Shown: piece after piece, positions 55,801 to 64,000 of the stretch | Position numbering within the stretch: position 1 is the first letter of the stretch | How the letters are laid out: each line of letters starts with the position of its first letter | The notes under the pieces: model-generated | What the model saw: only the letters and a program-made list of their open reading frames with translations | Told to the model about the DNA's origin: nothing | The model's database searches: none | Assembly: GCF_964030865.1 (NCBI RefSeq) | Contig: NZ_OZ034984.1 | Span: 1,116,001-1,180,000 of the forward strand | Length of the DNA: 64,000 nucleotides | Direction: 5' to 3' | Source of the DNA: Spiroplasma endosymbiont of Dioctria linearis | Lineage (GTDB): Bacteria; Bacillota_I; Bacilli_A; Mycoplasmatales; Mycoplasmataceae | Translations under genes and position numbers: made by a program

Positions 55801-57253
55801 AGATTTAAATGAAGTAGTATTTTCTAAAAATTACAGTAATAAAATACCCTTAGTAATTAATGAAAGCTTTAATAAAAAAATTGGCAAAGAAGTAGGTCAA
55901 ACTATTTCACTTAAAGTTTTAAGGGAAATGTTGACTAAAGAAAATAAAGTTTTAAATTTAGAAAAAGATATTAAATATGGTCATAATATAGTTAAAAATG
56001 AAAAACTTAATTTTAAAGAATTAAGAACTCAATCAACTTATGGATATTATACTAATGGGGGTATATATGCAAATAACTCAGCAGCTTTAGCTAGTACTGG
56101 TGGTGTTGACTCTTCATCTATAGGGGGAATTAACATAGCAGCCAAATATGCTGATAAAGCAACAAACCCTATTGATATTTATAAATCATATAAGAATGGA
56201 GAAGTTAAAATAAACTCAAAATATGATAATGTTGAATTTATAATAGCAGGAGTTCAAAACGGTTATGGTCAACCACAAGGGTGAATCTCAAATGAAAATG
56301 CAAATGAAATTATGCAATATGATCAGGTTAAAAAATACAACTTTGAAAATTGATTTGCAAGAGAATATCCACAAAAAAACCCACTATACAATTTTGAAAA
56401 ATTCTCGAATGGTGATGAAGAAAAAATTCAAGGTGTTACATTAGAAGAATTCATACAAGAAGTTTATGATGGGAAAAGAACATATGAAGACTTTATAGCT
56501 AATGTACAAAGAAGTAAAGAAGGATCAAGTTGAAGAAATATGAATCAACTTTATGAAAATTTATATCCTGTATTTAATTATAAGTATAGTTATGATAACA
56601 ATATTGTTGACTTAACTCAGGGATTCTCGGTATCATCAAAAATTGGTGACTTTAGTTCAGTTGGTTTAAATGGTAGTTTTGAAACAATTTCTGTACCTTG
56701 TCCAGAAGAAAATTCTACAAGAGATGATGAAAATCAATGTACAACAGTTGATCCTGAAAAATTTAATCAAGGTTATGGAATTGGGACACTTTCAACAATG
56801 TTACCAAAAGAACAAACTAGACAAATATTAGGTCAAGTTACTGACTTAATAAACTTAATTATTATTATGTTTATAACAATAGCAATTATTGTTTCTGCAA
56901 CAATTATTCTTTTAACAACAAGTTTAATTATTTTTGAAAATAAACAATTTATTGCAACAATGAAAACACTAGGATATTCAAATTCATATGTTGTAAGACA
57001 AATTTTAGGAATGTATATACTGCCAATTTTAATTATGTATGTCATTGGTTTTATAGCAGGATGATATATCTTTGTAATAATAGCTGATTTCTTAGCTTTA
57101 AATACTGCATGGGTTTTACCAGTAAATTTCTCACTGTGATTGCCATTTACAGTATTTGCAGTTATTGCAACAATTTATATAGTAACTTTTGCAATTGGAT
57201 GAAAAAATATTCAAAAAATTAATCCATTGGAAGCTTTGAAAGATAATGATTAA
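52835..57253 (+). CDS. Giant FtsX-type ABC transporter permease (1472 residues)
   Basis: TM1 lies near residues 18-45, an outer domain follows to about 370, then three helices (about 376-505), a helix at 545-570, a very large outer domain (about 575-1325) and three C-terminal helices ending at 1472. This is the doubled FtsX/MacB layout, with LQSRQIGCLKSLGYKKREI and ATMKTLGYSNSYVV as the matching cytoplasmic motifs after the first helix of each module. It is related in layout to 26569-30840. No ATPase or lipoprotein gene is adjacent. TAGGAGG precedes the ATG. Function unknown; envelope protein or lipid transport is possible. Confidence 0.8.
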
Positions 57254-57258
57254 AAATT

Positions 57259-57292
57259 AATCTTATATATTTTTATATATAAGATTTTTTTT
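57259..57292 (+). terminator. Terminator after permease gene 2
   Basis: AATCTTATATAT and ATATATAAGATT form a perfect stem with a T loop and an eight-T tract. Confidence 0.85.
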
Positions 57293-57341
57293 ATTTTTTA
57301 GAGGACATAAATTATAGGTACTTATTTCTTAATAAAAACTA

Positions 57342-57371
57342 TTGTGTAAATAAAAAATATTAAATTAATAT
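57342..57371 (+). promoter_or_regulatory. Candidate promoter of the sugar locus
   Basis: TTGTGT (57342-57347) and TAATAT (57366-57371) are 18 bases apart, upstream of the DeoR-type regulator gene. Confidence 0.35.
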
Positions 57372-57403
57372 TATTCTAGGTTAAAATTATTTTGAGGTGC
57401 TTT

Positions 57404-58174
57404 ATGAAAAACCATAACAAGGCAGAACGTATTAATATTTATTTAGCAAATCTTAGTGATCGAATAAATCTTAATATGAAATCTTTTATTGAAATAGGAC
57501 ATAATTATAGTATTCCTGAAATAACTGTTAGAAGGGATATTAAATTTCTTGAAAAAATGGGATATATAAAAACTCATATGGGTTTAATTAATTTCTTTAG
57601 AAATAAGGACTATGAAATTACTAGAGCTGAAAAGTTGCAAACAAATAAAGAAAAGAAACAAAAAATTTCTATCAAAGCAAATGAAATAATTAACTCATCT
57701 GAAATATTTGTAGGTCCAGGAACAACTTGCGAAACTTTTGTAAGATCTATTACAAAAACTATTGAAGTTTTATATACCAATGGAATGGAAATAGCAAGGA
57801 TAGCTAACAACTCACCAAATGTTAAAAATGTTGTTATAATTGGTGGTAGGTTAAGACCACAATCCACTGCAATGTGTGGTTCAATTGCTAATCGAACATT
57901 GGAGAGCTTAAAATTCTCTCAATCCTTTATAACTGTAACTAATCTTGATAAAAATTTATATCTCTACAATAATCATGAGGATGAAGCAGAATTTGTTAAT
58001 AATTTGATTAACTTAACAAATGAAACCATTTGTTTGATAGATTCAACTAAAATTAGCAAAGTTGAAAAGGGAAATTTAATATGCAATATTGAAAGAATTA
58101 ATACTTTAGTCTTAGATGAACCTTTAGAAAGAGACTTACTAAACAAAATTTCCAAAACTACAAAAGTTGTTTAA
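57404..58174 (+). CDS. DeoR-family transcriptional regulator
   Basis: A sugar-phosphate-responsive repressor. The 256 residues have an N-terminal helix-turn-helix (IPEITVRRDIKFLEKMGYI, about 33-51) and the DeoR sensor domain beginning FVGPGTTCETFV (about 101-112), with IIGGRLRP and CLIDSTKISK following. ATG 57404 has GAGGTG in front, making the upstream in-frame TTG unlikely. It is followed by a terminator hairpin and then lacA, so it probably controls the sugar genes downstream. Confidence 0.9.
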   Translation: MKNHNKAERINIYLANLSDRINLNMKSFIEIGHNYSIPEITVRRDIKFLEKMGYIKTHMGLINFFRNKDYEITRAEKLQTNKEKKQKISIKANEIINSSEIFVGPGTTCETFVRSITKTIEVLYTNGMEIARIANNSPNVKNVVIIGGRLRPQSTAMCGSIANRTLESLKFSQSFITVTNLDKNLYLYNNHEDEAEFVNNLINLTNETICLIDSTKISKVEKGNLICNIERINTLVLDEPLERDLLNKISKTTKVV

Positions 58175-58183
58175 AATGATAAG

Positions 58184-58210
58184 AAATGATAATTTTTTAT
58201 CATTTTTTAT
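58184..58210 (+). terminator. Terminator or attenuator between regulator and lacA
   Basis: AAATGATAA and TTATCATTT pair around TTTT, followed by T. It separates the regulator from the enzyme genes, although read-through is possible because no strong promoter follows. Confidence 0.65.
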
Positions 58211-58248
58211 TTTCCTGTGTTAATCTTTAAGTGGAAAGGAAAGTATAA

Positions 58249-58683
58249 ATGAACAAAATTATAGTATATATAAATAATAGAATAGATAAAGAGTATGAGA
58301 ATTTTTTATTAGAAAATATTAAATCAAAAAACTTTGATATTACATTTCAAAAGGAGGTCAATATATTTAATGACTTAAATAAACTAAGCGATAATTTAAG
58401 TCAAAAAAAAATAGATAGAGTAATTGTTATTGATGATTTTGGAACTTTACCTTTTATGATTATGGCTCAAAAAAAAGCAGTTATAGTAGCTCAAATATCA
58501 GATTATCATTCTGGGAAAATGACAATTCAACATAATAATTCAAACGTCTTATCATTAGGCTTTTCTATAATAGGTAAAGAGAATATGTTAAATATAATTG
58601 ATGCATATCTAAGTGCTACTTTTGAAGCTGGAAGACATATGGTAAGAATTAATATGTTAGAAAATATGTTGGAGGGACAATAA
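58249..58683 (+). CDS. lacA: Galactose-6-phosphate isomerase subunit LacA
   Basis: LacA and LacB form the enzyme that converts galactose 6-phosphate to tagatose 6-phosphate. The 144 residues match the LacA pattern in the second half: DDFGTLPFMIMAQKK, QISDYHSGKMT, HNNSNVLSLG and the C-terminal AGRHMVRINMLE. The N-terminal third is more diverged and lacks the GSD motif seen in LacA and RpiB. GGAAAGGAAAG precedes the ATG. lacB follows after 1 base. Confidence 0.83.
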   Translation: MNKIIVYINNRIDKEYENFLLENIKSKNFDITFQKEVNIFNDLNKLSDNLSQKKIDRVIVIDDFGTLPFMIMAQKKAVIVAQISDYHSGKMTIQHNNSNVLSLGFSIIGKENMLNIIDAYLSATFEAGRHMVRINMLENMLEGQ

Positions 58684-58684
58684 A

Positions 58685-59185
58685 ATGAGAATTGCAATAG
58701 GATGTGATCACATTGTTACAGATATTAAAGATAAAATAATTGAAATGTTAAAAGATAGTAAAATTGAGGTAATTGATTGTGGAACTAATGATTTTAAAAG
58801 AACTCATTATCCAATATATGGTCATCAAGTTGCTGTAAATGTAGTAACAAAAAATGCTGACTTTGGAATTGTAATTTGTGGAACTGGAGTTGGAATTACA
58901 AATAGTGCTCAAAAAGTTAAAGGGGCAAGAGTAGTTCTTGCTAAAGATGTTTTGACAGCTATTGATGCTAGACAAAAATATGATGCAAATGTTGTTGGTT
59001 TTGGAGGTCGAATTATTGGTATTGGTTTAATGTATGAGATTATTGAAAGTTTTATCCAAGCTAAGTATCTAGGTAAAAATGATGCTTTAATTAATCAAAT
59101 TAATTCAATTGTTGAAAAAGAAAATTACGATAGTAAAATTTTTGATGAAGAAAAACGCAAGTGAGATCAGGGATTTTATAATTAA
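58685..59185 (+). CDS. lacB: Galactose-6-phosphate isomerase subunit LacB
   Basis: LacB is the second subunit of the isomerase. The 166 residues start RIAIGCDHIVTDIKDK and include RTHYPIYGHQVA and ICGTGVGITNSAQKVKG, which carry the active-site Cys of the RpiB/LacAB family, and NVVGFGGRIIG. TGA 59162-59164 is Trp, so the C-terminus is KWDQGFYN. GGAGGG in lacA is its ribosome site. Confidence 0.88.
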
Positions 59186-59211
59186 CTACTACTAGTAGGG
59201 GGTAGAAATAA

Positions 59212-60168
59212 ATGATAAGTAGTTATGCTCTAGCAATTGACCTTGGGGGCACAACAGCTAAATGTGCCCTAATTTATAATGAGAAAATTATTGACAGAAT
59301 TATTATAAAAACTAAAAAGAATGAGATTTTAGAAAATATTTATATTAATATTTTACCTCTTTTGGAAAAAAATAAATTGGAGCAAAGTGATCTCATTTTT
59401 ATAGGCATTACAATTTGTGGATTAATTGATTACCAAAAAGGTATTTCTATTTGAGCAGGAAATTTGCAATGAAACAATTATAAAGTAATTGATAAATTAA
59501 GAGAGCTATTTAAAATAGAAAATATATATATTTTAAATGATTCAAAATCTGCTACTTATGGAGAGTATGTAAAAGGTATTAATAAAGAAAAGAGTAGTAT
59601 GCTATTATATACAATTGGAACCGGACTTGGTGGAGGAGTAATTTTAAATCATGAGTTATATTTTGGCAATAATACAAGATTGGCAAGTGAACCAGGTCAT
59701 AGTGGAGGATTCCAGAATAAATATCAATGTAATTGTAATTTATTAGGATGTATTGAAGGTTTAAGTAGTGCAACAGGAATTGAAAGAGAGTTAAATAATA
59801 ATTATGCGTATTTTTCAAAAAGGTTGAATACTCAAAAAGATTGAATTGAAATTAAAGATATTTATAATTTATTTCAAATTAATGATAAAAAAACAATTAA
59901 TATTTTGAAGTCTAGTTTAACACCTTTAGCTAAACATATTGCAGTTTCTTTACACTTAATGGATTTTGAAATTATTGTTATTGGTGGGGGACCTTCAGCA
60001 TTAGGAAAAAATTTAATAACTATTATTAAAGATATATTAAAAGACTATTTACTTCCAAGTTTTTATAAAAAGTTAGATTTAAGAATAGCAAAATTAGGAA
60101 ATGATGCTGGAATTTGAGGAAGATATTATTGATCAAAAGAAAAGTTTAAAAATGATTATCCAATATAA
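59212..60168 (+). CDS. ROK-family sugar kinase
   Basis: A cytosolic ATP-dependent sugar kinase. The 318 residues contain the phosphate-binding AIDLGGTTAKCAL (8-20), GTGLGGGVI, the ROK motif EPGHSGG and the zinc cysteines CNCNLLGC. TGA Trp at several sites. A GGGGG site is at 59198-59202. The position between lacAB and the ABC importer suggests it phosphorylates the imported sugar at C6 to feed LacAB; substrate (galactose, allose or glucose) is inference. Confidence 0.88.
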
Positions 60169-60230
60169 ATTATTGTATTTTTAAATTGTTATTAAATATT
60201 ATGGTTTTTTATAAGAAAGGATAAAGTTTA

Positions 60231-61743
60231 GTGGAGGAAAAAAATAAGAACAAAGTTGATAGTAATAAAGTGCTTGTTCTAAAAGATGTTACAAAAAAAT
60301 TTGGGGACATCCTAGCTTTAAAGGGTGTAAGTTTAAATGCCTATAGAGGAAAGTGTATGGGAGTTCTTGGAGAAAATGGAGCTGGAAAATCTACATTAAT
60401 GAACATAATATCAGGAGTCTATAAAAAAACTAGTGGTTATATGGAATATAACTTTAAGAAATATGAACCCAGAAATATTAAAGAAGCAGAAAATAATGGA
60501 GTTATCATAATTCATCAAGAGTTAAGTACTATTAATGAAATGACAGTAATGGATAATATTTTTTTAGGATCAGAAATTAAAAGTAGATTAGGTTTTATTA
60601 AATTTAAAGAGCAAGAAAAAATTATTAATAAAATATTTGAAGAACTAAAAATATATATTAGTCCATATCAAAAAATTGCTACATTATCCATTGCTGAACA
60701 GCAATTAATTGAAATTACAAAAGCAGTTATTAGAAATGCAAATGTAATTATTATGGATGAACCAACTTCCTCATTATCAAATAGTGAGACAATGAAGCTC
60801 TTTGAAATTATCAAAAAAATGAAAAAACAAAATAAGGCAATTATTTATATATCTCATAGATTGCAAGAAATTCCAATAGTATGCGAATATATGACAATAA
60901 TTCGTGATGGTAAGTTTATTAATGAATATAAAGTTGGAGAGATTAGTGAGAATGAAATCATTGCTAAAATGGTTGGAAGAAATATAAAAGAAAAATTTCC
61001 TCAAAAAATATTTGCAAAAAAAACAAAAATCTGTTAAATAAAAAATGTTCAAAGTAAATTAGTTAAAAATATTAGTTTTGATATTTTTAAAAATGAAATC
61101 TTAGGCTTTGCTGGATTAGTAGGAGCTAAAAGAGCGGAGTTATTTAAAACAATAATTGGTCAATTTAAAAGCTCAAACTTAGAAATGACTTTTGATAATA
61201 AGAGTGTCAATTTTAAAAGCCCATCAGATGCAATCAAAGCAGGATTTTATTATGTCTCAGAGGATAGAAAAGTTGATGGATTGTTCTTAAATTTTAATAT
61301 TAAATTTAATATGGCAATTTCATCACTAAATAAGTATAAAAATAAATTTACAAGACATATCTCTGGATGAAAACAGAATGAAGACTCCAATTATTTTTTA
61401 AAAAAGACTTTGCTAAAAACACCAGATATTTTTAGAAATGTATCCACACTCTCGGGAGGAAATCAACAGAAGGTTTTGATAGCAAAAGCACTTAGTGCAA
61501 ACCCAAAAATAATAGTTTTTGATGAACCTACAAGAGGTGTTGATATAGGAGCTAGAAAAGAGATTTTATGATTTAATTTTGGAATTTAAGAAGCAGTCAA
61601 ATGGAGCTGTTATTATAATTTCAAATGATCTACCTGAAATAATCGGCCTATGTGATTCTGTAATTATTATGAAAAATGGAGTTATTACAAAACAATTAAA
61701 TAATAATTTATCTCAGGAAGAGATTCTAAAATATGCAATTTAG
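60231..61743 (+). pseudogene. RbsA-type sugar ABC ATPase, disrupted
   Basis: The gene would encode the double ATPase of a ribose-type sugar importer (about 500 residues). The first ABC domain is intact: Walker A GENGAGKST (47-55), LSIAEQQLIE and IIMDEPTSS. An in-frame TAA at 61035-61037 ends it after 268 codons. The same frame continues into the second domain ([44 protein letters not shown]). At 61564-61567 an extra T shifts the frame; the rest (FKKQSNGAVIIISNDLPE to the TAG at 61741) is one frame over. Start is GTG 60231 after GAAAGGAT. Real decay or sequencing error cannot be told apart here. Confidence 0.85.
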
Positions 61744-61758
61744 TAAAGGAGTGAAAAT

Positions 61759-63516
61759 GTGATTGATCCTTTTAAAAACAATTTAATAGAAAATGCAAAA
61801 GTTACTATTGAACAAAATTATAATAAGGATATAAATTTTTTAGAGAATTATAAATTAAAAATTATTAATAAAAGGTTAGACAATATATTTAATATATCTT
61901 ATATTGTTAATAATAATGTAATAGCTCAGGAAGAAAAAATAAAAAAATTTTATAAAGAATATAATCAAATAATTGAAGAGCTTGAAATACAGTTACAAGA
62001 TAAAATAATTGAGCAAGTTGAATTTGAGAAACTATGTAAAGAAAGTTTAGAAAAGTTCAATAGCTATTATCATAATAAAATTGAAAAAATAAATGCTAAG
62101 ATAAAAAAATATAGGGAGAAAAATGAGAATTTAATTAATCTTAAAAAAAAGAATTATAAATTAAAAAATAAGGTTTTTACTGAATTAATTGATAAAAAAA
62201 TATTAAAGGTAAATATTAAAAAAAATAAAAAAATAGAAAAATTAATTTTACCTAATAATAAAATTATTGTAGAACTTGAAAATAAGTTAATTAAAAAGAA
62301 GAAGAATAAACTACTAATTAGTAAGGAGTATCAAACTATTGTTGATATTAACGAGGACTTAAAAAATGGAAAAATTGGTCAGATTAAATTCAATCAACAA
62401 ATGGAAATATTAAATCCTCAATTAGATAATAGAATTACTAAAATTGAAAATACTCAAACTTTTAAAATTAGAAAATTTAATAAGTCTGTAAAACTAACCA
62501 ACACAAATAGTCATTGAAGAAGAGAAAAAATAAAAGAAGGTTTTATTACTTTATTAAATCAGTCAAAATTAGTACTTTTAATATTAATTATTTCTATTGT
62601 AGCAGGTTTATCAAATCCTTATTTTTTTACAGAAAGAACTTGAGTGAACTTACTAACAAACAATTTAGATTTACTATTGGTAGCTTTTGGTATGACTTTA
62701 ATTATATTAACGGGAGGGATTGATCTTTCCGTTGGATCAGTTTTAGCTTTTTCAGGGGCGATTACTATTAAGCTATTAGAGGCAAACTTAACTATTTTTT
62801 TAGCCATAATTATTGGTCTACTAGCTGCTTGCTTATTTGGATTTATTGCAGGTTTCTTAATTAGTTTTGTAAAGTTACAACCTTTTATTGTAACTTTAGT
62901 ATTAATGCTTTCATTACGTGGTGCAACAGCTTTATTATTAGAATCAAAAGCAACTGCATTGCCACAAGATACTTTACAGTGAATTACTCAACCAGTAATT
63001 GGCAAAATGCCCTGAAGTTTTTTCATAGGATTAATAATATTTGTAATGCTTTTTATCCTAATGAAATGATATCAATATGGAAGATATGTTTATGCAGTTG
63101 GGGGTAACGAAAAGGCTGCATATTTATCAGGTATTAAGACAAATTTTATTAAGACTAGTGTCTATGTTTTTTCAGGAGCCCTAGTTTATTGTGGAACGTT
63201 GATTTATATTAGTAAATTAAATTCAATCTCACCTACATCTGGAAATCAACTTGAACTAGATGCTATAGCATGTGTTGCTCTTGGGGGAACATCTCTATTA
63301 GGTGGTAAAGGTGGAATATCCAAAACTTTAATCGGATGATTTGTAACTTGTGTTTTAAATACAGCTATGAATATGATTGGTATTGATAGTTATTGACAAA
63401 TGATTGTTAAGGGAGTGATTATTTTAATAGCAGTAGTATCAGACAAACAATTTAATATTGTATCAAAAATGGAAAGAATATATTTAAACTTTAGATTTAA
63501 ATTATATGGAGGATAA
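61759..63516 (+). CDS. RbsC-type sugar ABC permease with long N-terminal coiled-coil extension
   Basis: The 585 residues are far above the usual 320. Residues 1-255 are Lys/Glu/Asn-rich and probably coiled coil without membrane segments. The RbsC-like part starts near 256, with TM helices and the conserved GGIDLSVGSVLAFSG (about 314-328), GGNEKAAYLSGIK and the coupling-region ALGGTSLLGGKGG. TGA Trp at 62515-62517 and others. GTG 61759 is the likely start with AAAGGAG 8 bases upstream; the ATG two bases earlier is out of frame. The gene is intact although the ATPase gene before it is broken. Confidence 0.88.
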
Positions 63517-63521
63517 AAGAT

Positions 63522-64000
63522 ATGAAAAAATTACTAGCCATATTAGGTTCAACTGCAATAGCAAGTTCAACTACTTTAGCAGTTGTAGCTTGTGGAGATT
63601 CAAAAGGAGTTATTCAATTAATTATTCCAGAAGATCCAAATGCTTTTTGACAAGATTTATTAGATACAGCTAATAAATATGTATCAACAAATGATGAGTA
63701 CAAAAATAAATATAAAGTAAAATGAACATCTTCACAACAAGATTCAAGTAAAGAGTTAACTAATACAAAAAATGCTGTAGATGCAGGAGCATTAGCAATA
63801 ATAATGGCACAAAATAATCCTACTCAAAGACAAGCTGCTAAATATGTAATTCAAAACAATATTCCTTTAGTAGCAGTAAATATCCCATTTGCAAATGATT
63901 TAAAAGATGGAGAAAAACCAAATTTTCAAGTATATCAAGATGCTGAAGAAGCTTCAAAAAAAATGGGAAATGAGATTTTTGACTTATTGACTAAAAATGG
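63522..64000 (+). CDS. Sugar ABC transporter substrate-binding lipoprotein, partial
   Basis: A lipid-anchored sugar-binding protein of the RbsB type, cut by the window end after 159 residues. The signal peptide MKKLLAILGS... ends in the lipobox VVAC with Cys24. The mature part begins as a periplasmic binding protein fold, with IPEDPNAFWQDLLD, a DAGALAIIMAQN segment and NNIPLVAVNIP, typical of the type I fold. GGAGG at the end of the permease gene is its ribosome site. Third component of the importer. Confidence 0.85.

Noticed and set aside
59188-59197. CTACTAGTAG-type palindrome before the ROK kinase gene
   Set aside because: Too short and simple, partly overlapping the lacB end and the kinase ribosome site; likely chance.

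Overview
The window comes from a mollicute that reads TGA as tryptophan, most likely of the Spiroplasma / Mesoplasma / Entomoplasma group. The evidence: very low GC; tens of genes are intact only if TGA is Trp (for example rpsG, secY, guaA, alaS, both giant permeases); lipoprotein signal peptides start MKKLL and end in (V/A)AC; E3 of pyruvate dehydrogenase carries a lipoyl domain; rpmD (L30) is absent from the spc operon. Genus cannot be fixed from sequence reading alone. No tRNA, rRNA, IS element or CRISPR array was recognised.

Layout. 1-1199: two divergent hypothetical genes. 1276-5684: str operon (rpsL, rpsG, fusA), then tuf with its own strong promoter and terminator. 5716-10463: a GIY-YIG/zinc protein, two peptidases (pepA, pepF) and a convergent Cof-type phosphatase. 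10584-17062: lipoate ligase and pyruvate dehydrogenase (lplA-pdhA-pdhB-pdhC-pdhD), a single functional unit in which LplA would lipoylate both E2 and E3. 17122-20145: GMP synthesis (guaA, guaB). 20206-23195: small Cys-rich protein and alaS. 23293-30840: a membrane protein with a TPPL tail, a lipoprotein and a 1423-residue FtsX-type permease. 31052-46668: the S10-spc-alpha superoperon from rpsJ to rplQ, with secY, adk, map, infA and rpoA. 46775-51767: proC, then the energising module of an ECF vitamin/metal importer (ecfA1-ecfA2-ecfT) and truA. 51768-51950: a probable structured small RNA. 52097-57253: a second TPPL-tail membrane protein and a second giant permease (1472 residues). 57404-64000: a sugar locus with a DeoR regulator, lacA-lacB, a ROK kinase, a broken RbsA-type ATPase gene, an RbsC-type permease with a long N-terminal extension, and the start of a substrate-binding lipoprotein.

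The most unusual features are: (i) two loci that pair a four-helix membrane protein ending in a TPPL tail with a giant FtsX permease and no ATPase; (ii) ribosomal protein L29 enlarged to 419 residues by 13 exact-length 42-bp tandem repeats; (iii) a 341-bp near-identical duplication that gives PdhC and PdhD the same lipoyl domain; (iv) long charged helical N-terminal extensions on the ECF ATPases and on the sugar permease; (v) an unassigned structured RNA with its own terminator; and (vi) a sugar ABC ATPase gene with an in-frame stop and a frameshift between otherwise intact neighbours.
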